Source: Deltaproteobacteria bacterium (GTDB taxonomy: Bacteria > Desulfobacterota > Desulfobacteria > Desulfobacterales > B30-G6). Taken from it: a stretch of 21,896 nucleotides of DNA. This document shows positions 1 through 6,488 of this stretch, one piece after another (position 1 is the first letter of the stretch; each line of letters begins with the position of its first letter). The stretch spans positions 1-21,896 of the forward strand of contig QMMS01000036.1 of assembly GCA_003647375.1 (NCBI GenBank). The letters run 5' to 3'. Under the pieces are notes generated by a model that was not told the DNA's origin, did no database searches, and saw nothing but the letters and a program-made list of their open reading frames with translations. The position numbers and the translations under genes were made by a program.

Positions 1-14
1 ACCCCTAAGGCAAG

Positions 15-81
15 GCGGATAACCGCGGCGTAGCCGAAGGCGAAGACGGGTATTTTAATGGGACCACGGGTTTACCCGTGG
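15..81. repeat. cluster of three small perfect hairpins
   Basis: Three short palindromes lie in series: GCGG/CCGC around ATAA (15-26), CGGC/GCCG around GTA (26-36), and CCACGGG/CCCGTGG around TTTA (64-81). None has a T-tract, so they do not look like simple intrinsic terminators. The same kind of mini-hairpin recurs at 1698-1710 and 16369-16409, which suggests a small dispersed repeat family. The gap 1-195 holds nothing else except a possible promoter and a 9-bp direct repeat, GCTAAACTG, at 94-102 and 144-152. Confidence 0.6.
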
Positions 82-121
82 GGATCCATTGTTGCTAAAC
101 TGTATTTTCAGGATCAACGGT

Positions 122-151
122 TTGACATCAGATCTAAAGAGGCGCTAAACT
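122..151 (+). promoter_or_regulatory. possible sigma-70 promoter for the flavoprotein gene
   Basis: A perfect TTGACA is at 122-127. TAAACT (4 of 6 matches to TATAAT) follows at 146-151 after an 18-bp spacer. Transcription would start about 40 nt before the ATG at 196. One copy of the GCTAAACTG repeat (144-152) overlaps the -10 box. The assignment rests only on these boxes. Confidence 0.35.
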
Positions 152-195
152 GCATGTATCCATTAAAGGCTATCCTAACCAAGGAATGACTCCAT

Positions 196-1596
196 ATGAA
201 AACGATCAAAAGTGATCCGAAAACCTACGATGTCATTATTGTGGGGGGGGGACCGGCCGGCCTGTTTGCGGCATATTATCTGAGCGAACATGCCGATCTC
301 GATGTATTACTCATCGAGAAGGGCAAAGGGATTTCCCGGCGAAAATGCCCGATCAAGGAAGATCAGGGTTGTGTGAAATGCAAACCCTGCAATATCCTTT
401 GTGGCATAGGGGGAGCAGGCCTTTTTTCAGACGGGAAGTTGAACTATATCCACAAGCTGGGGAAAACCGACCTGACTCAGTTTATGCCCCAGCACAGCGC
501 CGAAGATCTTATCGATGAGACAGAAAAAATATTCAACCGATTTGGCATGGACGGCCCTGTCTACCCCACAGACATGGCCGAAGCCCGGAACATCCGCAAG
601 CAGGCCAAGCGATATGGTATCGATCTCATGATCATCAAACAGAAGCATCTGGGAAGTGACTGTCTGCCAAATCATATCGGCGGTCTGGCCAAGGAAATCA
701 AATCAAAAGGCATCGTGATACATACGTCCGAAGAGGTCAAAGACGTTGTCGTAAAAAAAGGAGCGGTTACCGGTGTTCTTACCGATCGAAAGCGATACAA
801 GACCCATAATGTCATACTGGCACCCGGTCGTGTGGGTGCGGAATGGGTTGGCAGTCTGGCCCTGAAACATGGACTCGGTCTTGCACAGCGGGGTATCGAG
901 GTGGGGATACGGGTGGAGGTTCACAACGACATTATGCAGGATCTATGTGACATTATCTACGATCCGACATTCTTTATCCAGACCGGAAAATATGACGATG
1001 AAACCCGGACATTCTGTACCAATGCAGGGGGATATGTGGCCCAGGAAACCTATGCAGATTTTGTGTGTGTGAACGGCCATGCATACCTGAACCAGAAATC
1101 GAACAACACGAACTTTGCATTCCTGTCTAAAGTAGTTCTGACGGAACCTGTGACGGACAACCAGGCATACGGGGAGGCCATTGGCAGCCTGGCAAGCCTC
1201 ATCGGTGGCGGTCGGCCTATTCTGCAGCGCTTCGGCGATCTGAAGCGGGGGCGCCGGAGTACCTGGAACCGGGTTCGAAAAGGGTATATTGAACCGACCC
1301 TGAACAACGTGGTGTGCGGGGATATCGCCATGGCCCTTCCAGAGAGGATTTTAACGAATATTATCGAAGGGCTCGACAAACTGAATTTTGTGGTACCGGG
1401 TGTGTCGAATGATGAAACCCTGCTATACGCACCGGAGATTAAATTTTTTGCCACACAGGTTGAAACCGACAATCACCTGGAAACCAAAATAAAGGGCATG
1501 TATGTGGCCGGTGACGGTCCGGGTGTGGCAGGAAATATCGTATCCGCCAGTGCCACAGGATTGATACCCGCCAAGGCGATATTGGCGAAGGGGTAA
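196..1596 (+). CDS. FAD-dependent dehydrogenase, COG2509 type
   Basis: This is a 466-residue cytoplasmic flavoprotein. The N-terminal Rossmann dinucleotide-binding motif GGGPAG is at residues 17-22, followed by the acidic strand end LLIEKG near 38-43. A closing FAD motif, YVAGDGPGVAGN, lies near the C-terminus, as expected for this two-part FAD fold. After the first strand comes a cysteine cluster, C51, C59, C62, C65 and C69, leading into GGAGLFSDGKL, a hallmark of the COG2509 group of uncharacterised FAD dehydrogenases. The cysteines could hold a metal or Fe-S centre or be redox active; the family's reaction is not settled. AGGA about 10 nt upstream supports the ATG. The gene stands alone and converges on the transporter gene at 1735. 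The substrate is unknown. Confidence 0.85.
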   Translation: MKTIKSDPKTYDVIIVGGGPAGLFAAYYLSEHADLDVLLIEKGKGISRRKCPIKEDQGCVKCKPCNILCGIGGAGLFSDGKLNYIHKLGKTDLTQFMPQHSAEDLIDETEKIFNRFGMDGPVYPTDMAEARNIRKQAKRYGIDLMIIKQKHLGSDCLPNHIGGLAKEIKSKGIVIHTSEEVKDVVVKKGAVTGVLTDRKRYKTHNVILAPGRVGAEWVGSLALKHGLGLAQRGIEVGIRVEVHNDIMQDLCDIIYDPTFFIQTGKYDDETRTFCTNAGGYVAQETYADFVCVNGHAYLNQKSNNTNFAFLSKVVLTEPVTDNQAYGEAIGSLASLIGGGRPILQRFGDLKRGRRSTWNRVRKGYIEPTLNNVVCGDIAMALPERILTNIIEGLDKLNFVVPGVSNDETLLYAPEIKFFATQVETDNHLETKIKGMYVAGDGPGVAGNIVSASATGLIPAKAILAKG

Positions 1597-1602
1597 AGAT
1601 AG

Positions 1603-1634
1603 GGTTTGAGGTTTGGAGGGTCAGAGGGGTAAGC
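1603..1634. repeat. degenerate 8-bp tandem array (4 units)
   Basis: Four consecutive 8-bp units (starting at 1603, 1611, 1619 and 1627) follow a GGKTNNAG-like pattern, for example GGTTTGAG then GGTCAGAG. The array fills part of the gap between two convergent genes. The same period and wording recur at 2725-2756 and, in reverse complement, at 2871-2905 and 19480-19503. A hairpin pairing GCTCTT (1633-1638) with AAGAGC (1668-1673) follows. Confidence 0.6.
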
Positions 1635-1697
1635 TCTTCGTTCTCGACCAGTTAACAGCCAAGGGCTAAGAGCAAACAGCTATTCCAAAGGAATCGA

Positions 1698-1738
1698 GCG
1701 GCGAAGCCGCGTTCCATAAAATCGTGAAACGATTTTAT
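1698..1738. repeat. hairpin pair: GC-rich mini-hairpin plus ATAAAATC palindrome
   Basis: GCGGC/GCCGC around a GAA loop (1698-1710) is followed directly by a perfect 10-bp palindrome, ATAAAATCGT/ACGATTTTAT, around GAA (1716-1738). A third mini-hairpin, GCGC/GCGC around AAA (1746-1756), lies inside the last codons of the transporter gene. The second palindrome overlaps that gene's stop codon (1735-1737). It has close relatives at 13189-13210 and 20795-20817. Position between convergent genes fits a role in transcript ends, but no long T-run is present. Confidence 0.7.
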
Positions 1739-2643
1739 TCCGGTAGCGCAAAGCGCGTAAAGATAAAGGCCGTAATGAGTCCGGCCACAATATGCCAGAT
1801 GCCCCACCATCCAACCAGGATGGCCATGCCCCCAAGGCCCCCGAAAAAATTGAATACCAGCACTAGGCCCAGTGCCGAGTTTTGGATTCCCACTTCGATG
1901 GCCACGGCCCGTGAATCCCGTTCCGGCAGACGGAACAGTCGTGCCGACCAGTACCCGATATTCAATGCCAGAGCATTGTGCAGCAGTACCACCAGGATGA
2001 CCAGTCCGATAACATCGAGAAAGATCTTCCAGTTAGCGGCCAGAGCACCCAGGACGATCAGGATGAAGAAGACCAGTGTAAAGATTTTGAATGGTTTTCG
2101 AACCTTGTCGGCCATGCCTGGGAACATTCGGGACAGGAACATACCGATGGCAAGAGGGATTCCCAGGATGATAAACACCGTGAAGAAAACATCCATGGGG
2201 CTCAAACTCACTTTCTGGAGGATCGGTGCGGTATCCGGGTTGAGACTGCCCCAGAGAGCCAGGTTCAGGGGTGTCATGATGATGGCCGCCAGGGTAGAAA
2301 CGGCAGTCATACTGATGGAGATGGCCGTGTTCCCTTTGGCGAGATAGGTCATCAGATTCGACAGATTCCCTCCCGGGCACGCCGCCACAAGGATCATCCC
2401 CAGCGCGACTGACGGCAGCGGCCTGATGATCATGGTCAGCAGGAAGGTTAAGGCCGGGAGCAGGATGAACTGGGCCGCCAGACCGATGGCAGGTGCTTTG
2501 GGTGCCTTGATGATCCGCTTGAAATCTTCCAGCTTCAGATCGATGGCAACACCAAACATCATCAGGCCGATGGCGATATTGACGACGAGCAATCCCTGGG
2601 CATTGAAATTGAGGCGGATCTGATCGACGATGACGGGGTCCAT
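1735..2643 (-). CDS. bile acid:sodium symporter (BASS/SBF) family transporter
   Basis: This 302-residue protein is almost wholly hydrophobic, with about nine or ten predicted membrane helices as usual for the BASS fold. The segment AACPGGNLSNLMTYLAKGN (about residues 88-106) followed by a small-residue-rich helix matches the conserved crossover region of SBF-family transporters. Members move bile acids, pantothenate, pyruvate or other organic anions, often with sodium. The substrate cannot be read from the sequence. AGGAGG, 7 nt before the ATG, fixes the start. It is the last gene of a minus-strand series and follows the ThDP enzyme after a 268-bp repeat-filled gap, so co-transcription is uncertain. 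A 2-oxoacid or similar substrate shared with the ThDP enzyme is a guess from context only. Confidence 0.85.
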   Translation of the reverse strand: MDPVIVDQIRLNFNAQGLLVVNIAIGLMMFGVAIDLKLEDFKRIIKAPKAPAIGLAAQFILLPALTFLLTMIIRPLPSVALGMILVAACPGGNLSNLMTYLAKGNTAISISMTAVSTLAAIIMTPLNLALWGSLNPDTAPILQKVSLSPMDVFFTVFIILGIPLAIGMFLSRMFPGMADKVRKPFKIFTLVFFILIVLGALAANWKIFLDVIGLVILVVLLHNALALNIGYWSARLFRLPERDSRAVAIEVGIQNSALGLVLVFNFFGGLGGMAILVGWWGIWHIVAGLITAFIFTRFALPE

Positions 2644-2724
2644 AGTTCATCCTCCTGGGTCGTGTTTAGTGGGTTGTGAACGTCTTGTACAATTAAGACA
2701 ATGAACGGAAGTTACAATATATAG

Positions 2725-2756
2725 GGTTCGAGGGTCCGAGGATTCGAGGGGTCAAG
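2725..2756. repeat. degenerate 8-bp tandem array, GGTTCGAG-like
   Basis: Four 8-bp units start at 2725, 2733, 2741 and 2749, with consensus GGTTCGAG. A reverse-complement array of the same words stands at 2871-2905, so the 2725-2905 interval could fold on itself. The gap 2644-2911 contains only these arrays, the TTAG array at 2801-2840 and scattered GCTTA words. I see no gene in it. Confidence 0.65.
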
Positions 2757-2800
2757 TGAATAGCTGCTTAAGGCTTAGCTTATGGCTTAAATCTCCAACC

Positions 2801-2840
2801 CATTTTAGCATTTTAGGGGTTTAGACTGTTAGACTATTAG
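2801..2840. repeat. degenerate 8-bp tandem array ending in TTAG (5 units)
   Basis: Five consecutive 8-bp units (from 2801, 2809, 2817, 2825 and 2833) all end in TTAG; the first two are both CATTTTAG, the last two ACTGTTAG and ACTATTAG. The period is exact while the first four bases drift. Confidence 0.7.
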
Positions 2841-2870
2841 GTGCTCTCTGCCAACAGCCGTTAGCCACCC

Positions 2871-2905
2871 TCGAACCCTTGTATCCCCCTTGGACCCTCG
2901 GACCC
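2871..2905. repeat. degenerate 8-bp array, reverse complement of the 2725 array
   Basis: Units TCGAACCC (2871), TTGTATCC (2879), TTGGACCC (2890) and TCGGACCC (2898) keep an 8-bp step apart from a CCC insertion at 2887-2889. They are the reverse complement in style of 2725-2756, giving the gap inverted symmetry. The array ends six bases before the ThDP enzyme stop codon. Confidence 0.6.
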
Positions 2906-2911
2906 TTTGTT

Positions 2912-4642
2912 TTATTCCATCTTCCCCGTTCGTGCCGCAGCCCAGAGCCAATTACCCGGTGGATCCACATTGGCATCCGGATCTACCACCGCATGAATGA
3001 CGGCCGGTTTCCCGGACTGGACAGCACGTTCCAGGGCCGGTCGAACATCGGCGCCGGTTTCCACATACTCTCCATGGCAGCCCATGGCGACGGCAACCTG
3101 ATCATATCGGACAGGCGCATGGTCGTGGCCGAACCAGGCAGCTTCGCGGCCGAATTGTCTCAGTTGTGCACTTTTTTCCATACCATAGGCCCCATCCACC
3201 GCAACGATGATGATGACCGGCAGGTTGTTGCGCACGGCGGTTTCGAGCTCCTGCATATTGAATCCAAAGGCGCTGTCGCCGGTGACGCAGTAGACATGCC
3301 TATCCGGAAAGGCCAGTTTGGCACCGATGGCGTAGGGCAAGCCGGTCCCCAGATGGCCATAATTCATGGAATAGATCACCGATCGTTGCCGGCGGGCTAT
3401 GTGGTAGTGGATATCCCACAGGGTTGTGTTACCACCGTCCATGACAAAGATGGCATCCTCGTTAAAAAAATCGTTGCAGGCCGTAAGGATTTGACCGGTC
3501 AGCATGGGTTTTTTCTGCGTATCGGCCACCAGGTCATCGAGTTCTTTCTGCCACTCATCCTGAACCATCCGCAACTCCGCGATTTTATCGTGAGGCAATC
3601 GTTTGTCGGTCAACGTTTTCACGGCTTTCATCAGTTGTGAAAGGATGCATTTGGCATCGCCAATCAGGGGGACGTCCGTGGGTTTGTTGAGACCGATATG
3701 CGTCGGTTCGGTGTCAATCTGAATGAGTTTTTGCTTGTCAGGTTCTCCGAACATGGGGGGTTTTCCCCACATGTTCAATTCGCCCAGGCGCGTCCCAACC
3801 GCAAGGACCAGATCGGCCTGGCTGTTGGCGAGGATTCGAGACATACAGGTAGGGTGAAAACTGAGCGCATGCGTATCCGGTATGATACCCCTGGCCCGAA
3901 TGGTTGCGGTGACCGGACATCCCAGGTACTCCGCCAGCTCAAGAACTTCTGCTGCTGCTCCTGCGCGTTCGGCACCGTTGCCGCAGTGGATGTTGACCAG
4001 TTCTGCATTTACCAGCATTTCTGCTGCCTGGCGAATCAGGGCCGGGTCGGCAGGGGCTGTGGATGTCACACGGTATTTTTCCGGGGGCCAGATGTCGACA
4101 CTCGCCTCATCCCCTTTTTGGCCGATAATATCTTCGGGTATGAGCACGTGGGTCGGCCCTGGTCGGCCGGATGTCGCCATTCGGAATGCCTGGCGGATCA
4201 TATCCGGGATCCGGGACCAGTGATCGACCTTTCCGTTCCATTTGACAGCCGGCCTGAATATGTCCAGATGGTGGCTTACCTGCATACCGCCTTGATGTAC
4301 GTAGGAATCGGACATTTCACTGCGGCGGGTGGTCGTTATAGCGACAACCGGACTTCCTTCGGCCTGGGCGCACATAAGTCCTGCCAGAAGATTGGCTGCA
4401 CCGGGGCCGGCACACGCCATCACCACGGCGGGTTTTCCGGTAACACGGGTGTAGGCGTCACAGGCATGGGCAGCGGCTGCTTCATGCCGGGGTACGATGA
4501 GTTTGATGCCCAGCTTGTCTCCCAGGCGTTCGATGGCTTCGATGACCATCATGTAGGTTCCGTCGGTAATGGCATTGACATATTGGATACCCTCTGCATG
4601 AAGGCATTTCAGCAACAGTTCTCCACCAGTGATCTTGGACAT
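2912..4642 (-). CDS. thiamine diphosphate-dependent enzyme, acetolactate synthase-like
   Basis: The protein has 576 residues in the three-domain order of the ALS / benzoylformate decarboxylase / oxalyl-CoA decarboxylase superfamily: ThDP pyrimidine domain (about 1-175), central domain (about 195-340) and ThDP diphosphate domain (about 385-550). The catalytic glutamate is E54 in PRHEAAAAHA. The diphosphate/Mg motif begins GDSAFGF at 455, as in oxalyl-CoA decarboxylase and 2-hydroxyacyl-CoA lyase rather than the GDG of most ALS. Where the motif normally ends in NN, this protein has V482-D483, so an Asp would replace the second metal-binding Asn. The substrate cannot be assigned; a 2-oxoacid or 2-hydroxyacyl thioester is likely from the family. 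An AGAGGAG Shine-Dalgarno 6 nt upstream supports the ATG. The neighbouring dehydrogenase at 4794 lies upstream in the same direction. Confidence 0.85.
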   Translation of the reverse strand: MSKITGGELLLKCLHAEGIQYVNAITDGTYMMVIEAIERLGDKLGIKLIVPRHEAAAAHACDAYTRVTGKPAVVMACAGPGAANLLAGLMCAQAEGSPVVAITTTRRSEMSDSYVHQGGMQVSHHLDIFRPAVKWNGKVDHWSRIPDMIRQAFRMATSGRPGPTHVLIPEDIIGQKGDEASVDIWPPEKYRVTSTAPADPALIRQAAEMLVNAELVNIHCGNGAERAGAAAEVLELAEYLGCPVTATIRARGIIPDTHALSFHPTCMSRILANSQADLVLAVGTRLGELNMWGKPPMFGEPDKQKLIQIDTEPTHIGLNKPTDVPLIGDAKCILSQLMKAVKTLTDKRLPHDKIAELRMVQDEWQKELDDLVADTQKKPMLTGQILTACNDFFNEDAIFVMDGGNTTLWDIHYHIARRQRSVIYSMNYGHLGTGLPYAIGAKLAFPDRHVYCVTGDSAFGFNMQELETAVRNNLPVIIIVAVDGAYGMEKSAQLRQFGREAAWFGHDHAPVRYDQVAVAMGCHGEYVETGADVRPALERAVQSGKPAVIHAVVDPDANVDPPGNWLWAAARTGKME

Positions 4643-4691
4643 TGGTTTCTCCTCTTTGGGTTAGAAAAGAGTTCAAAGGAGCATCTGCTCC

Positions 4692-4783
4692 TTGGGTTTA
4701 TTGTGTTCATTGTGTTTGTTGCGTTGCTTCCGGCTAAGAAAATCGTTTTAGTAACCCAAAGAACCCAAGAAACGCAATAAACC
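4692..4783. repeat. head-to-head 9-bp arrays forming a large inverted repeat
   Basis: Four 9-bp units resembling TTGKGTTTA (4692, 4701, 4710, 4719) are followed, after a 25-bp centre, by units in the opposite sense resembling AACCCAAGA (4753, 4762, 4771). The centre holds AAAA/TTTT around TCG (4739-4749). The two arms pair over about 30 bases with mismatches at regular 9-bp positions. The element fills most of the gap between the dehydrogenase stop and the ThDP enzyme start, so it would lie in the leader of the ThDP gene transcript. Confidence 0.65.
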
Positions 4784-4793
4784 TGGAACCATG

Positions 4794-5627
4794 CTAAAGC
4801 TCCATGGTCTGTCCCCCCGTTATGTTGAGGGCCTGACCGGTCATGTAACTTGATTCACCCGAGGCTAGAAATGCCACCGTGTTGGCCACTTCGTCGGCTG
4901 TGCCGAGCCTACCCAGAGGGATTTCTTTGCATTTTTCGGCAATGCGTTCATCCGGAGTGGCATTAAAAAATTGTGCCTCGAGGTCAAAGCGCCATTGGGT
5001 GAAGTCGGTCATGATAACACCCGGACAGACGGCATTGACGCGGATACCGTTTCCGGCCAACTCCATGGCCATGACTTTTGTCATCATGAGAACGCCTGCC
5101 TTGGCCGCTGCATAAGCCCCGTTGAACAGGGGCGGCTTTTTTGCGGCCTGGGAGGCGGCATTGATGATACTGCCACCGTTTTCCAGCATCAACGGCACTA
5201 CGGCTTTGGACACGCGGAAAATACCGTGGAGATTGACATCGATTGTTTTCATCCAGGCGTTGTCGTCATAGGTATGTATGGTATTGGGGACGCCGAATAC
5301 CGTACCGGCATTGTTGCAGAGAATGTGGATGTTGTTGAATTCTTCTGCAAGCACAGTGGCCATGTTTTGCACGGACTCAGGGCTGGTGACATCGAGATCC
5401 AGCGCTACCGTCCGGACCTTCCAGGTTTCACCCAGCGATTTTGCCAATCTTGCGAGCTGTGCCTTGTCACTGGTGAGGAGGGGGTCGTTTTCTTCTGCTT
5501 TGGCCAGGTCAGCCAGGGCAACGTTGACACCGCAGGCCGCTAGTTTCCCGGCAATGGCATACCCGATGCCGGCTTTCTTTCCCGCGCCGGTGATGAGGGC
5601 ATTCTTACCTTTCAAGTCTTTGTACAC
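4794..5627 (-). CDS. short-chain dehydrogenase/reductase (SDR)
   Basis: This classical SDR of 277 residues is counted from a GTG at 5627. The cofactor motif TGAGKKAGIG is at residues 13-22, NNAG at 105-108, and the catalytic tetrad is N132, S159, Y172 and K176 (YAAAK). The C-terminal GRLGTADEVANTVAFLAS...GQALNITGG is typical. The frame stays open upstream to a TTG at 5678, but that stretch is the arm of a palindromic repeat. The GTG follows AGGGGAG closely and gives the normal SDR N-terminus (KDLKGKNALITG), so I chose it. An NAD(P)-dependent oxidoreductase acting on an alcohol or carbonyl is expected. Context with the ThDP enzyme hints at reduction of an acyloin or hydroxyketone, which is inference only. 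Confidence 0.85.
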   Translation of the reverse strand: MYKDLKGKNALITGAGKKAGIGYAIAGKLAACGVNVALADLAKAEENDPLLTSDKAQLARLAKSLGETWKVRTVALDLDVTSPESVQNMATVLAEEFNNIHILCNNAGTVFGVPNTIHTYDDNAWMKTIDVNLHGIFRVSKAVVPLMLENGGSIINAASQAAKKPPLFNGAYAAAKAGVLMMTKVMAMELAGNGIRVNAVCPGVIMTDFTQWRFDLEAQFFNATPDERIAEKCKEIPLGRLGTADEVANTVAFLASGESSYMTGQALNITGGQTMEL

Positions 5628-5645
5628 AGGCTCCCCTTTTCTATT

Positions 5646-5792
5646 TAGTGCCCATCCACAAATGGTCTTTTTCCGCAATATCGGCGTTGGGCGCCATGAT
5701 TTAACTCCTCAAAATAGCACGCTATTACTCCGGGTTAAATCTGTCGTCCGCCTTGATCTTACGGAAAAATCCTCATTTCTGAACGGACACTA
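5646..5792. repeat. 147-bp imperfect palindrome, core AATAGCACGCTATT
   Basis: The two halves mirror each other around 5719/5720. The core AATAGC-AC-GCTATT is at 5713-5726, then GATTTAAC (5698-5705) pairs with GTTAAATC (5734-5741). Farther out, words such as TAGTG, CAxAAATG, TTTTTCCG and CGxCA appear at matching distances on both arms. The element fills almost exactly the space between the metallo-hydrolase stop (5794) and the dehydrogenase leader. The same 14-bp core lies at the centre of the 167-bp palindrome at 11925-12091. On the minus strand one arm carries GAGGAG and an ATG at 5697 opening an 18-codon ORF (to 5641), which I take as part of the repeat rather than a gene. Confidence 0.8.
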
Positions 5793-5793
5793 T

Positions 5794-6414
5794 TTACAAG
5801 ATAAGAACGTCGATTTTGCCTGCCAGCTTGTCCCTGAAAATGGCAGCATCGGATTGGTCGCCGACAATGGTACCATAATGCATGGGGATGGCAAGCTTGG
5901 GCTTGATGGTCAGGGCCGCTTGAACCGCTTCATCAGGGTTCATGACATAGGTTCCGGACACAGGCAGCAGGGCGATGTCGACATCCAGATTCTCCATCTC
6001 CGGGATGTAATCACTGTCACCGGCGTGATAGATCCTGACATCGTCAATATCTATGATAAATCCAAGCCATCCGTTTGCTTTGGGATGAAAGTCCTTGTTG
6101 GTGTTATAAGCAGGTACGGCCTCGACTGTCAGGCCGTCAAGGACCAGGCGTTCTCCCGGCGTCATCACACGGACGTCTCCGGACAATTTTTTTGCTGAAT
6201 CCTTCTCGGTAACGATGACGGTTCCGGGCTGTTGTATCCCGGCAACATCTTCAGGGGAACAGTGGTCAAAGTGTTCATGTGTCACCAGAATGAGATCTGC
6301 GGGTTTCCCGCCATCGAGCTGGTAAGGATCGATATAGATGCATGTCGATGCGTCGATCCTGAAGCTGTCGTGGCCCAGCCAGACAATGTTATGTTTCATT
6401 TCCTGAATAGTCAT
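5794..6414 (-). CDS. metallo-beta-lactamase fold hydrolase, UlaG/UPF0173-like
   Basis: The 206-residue protein has the compact metallo-beta-lactamase fold without added domains. The di-metal site is visible as THEHFDH (H46, H48, D50, H51), HAGDSD (H130, D133) and a late histidine, H179, in PMHYG. Length and WLGHDSFRI near the N-terminus resemble the UlaG / UPF0173 group of small metal-dependent hydrolases. The substrate is unknown. AAAGGAGGT, 6 nt upstream, gives a very strong ribosome site for the ATG at 6414. The gene follows the SppA-like gene after a 74-bp gap that is largely a 7-bp repeat array. Confidence 0.85.
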   Translation of the reverse strand: MTIQEMKHNIVWLGHDSFRIDASTCIYIDPYQLDGGKPADLILVTHEHFDHCSPEDVAGIQQPGTVIVTEKDSAKKLSGDVRVMTPGERLVLDGLTVEAVPAYNTNKDFHPKANGWLGFIIDIDDVRIYHAGDSDYIPEMENLDVDIALLPVSGTYVMNPDEAVQAALTIKPKLAIPMHYGTIVGDQSDAAIFRDKLAGKIDVLIL

Positions 6415-6433
6415 GATTTACCTCCTTTTATTG

Positions 6434-6485
6434 AAGCTATAAGCTGTAAGCGTCAAGCTGCTTATGGCTTACCGCTTACGGCTAA
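6434..6485. repeat. degenerate 7-bp tandem array with inverted polarity
   Basis: Seven heptads run without interruption from 6434 to 6482. Four begin AAGC (AAGCTAT, AAGCTGT, AAGCGTC, AAGCTGC) and three read TTAYSGC-like (TTATGGC, TTACCGC, TTACGGC). Because GCTTA is the complement of TAAGC, the second half mirrors the first and the array can fold into a hairpin. It sits between the stop of the SppA-like gene (6489) and the start of the metallo-hydrolase. Confidence 0.75.
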
Positions 6486-6488
6486 TTG

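Noticed and set aside
1724..2347. 207-codon plus-strand open frame
   Set aside because: It is antisense to the BASS transporter, whose family signature and ribosome site are clear; the Arg/Met/Pro-rich translation is typical of a shadow frame.
3698..4780. 360-codon plus-strand open frame
   Set aside because: It runs antisense through the ThDP enzyme and then into the 9-bp repeat array; the translation has no domain and the minus-strand gene is certain.
5641..5697. 18-codon ORF with a strong ribosome site before the dehydrogenase gene
   Set aside because: It lies wholly in the arm of a palindromic repeat and has no recognisable product, so I list it as part of the repeat and only discuss a possible upstream-ORF effect.
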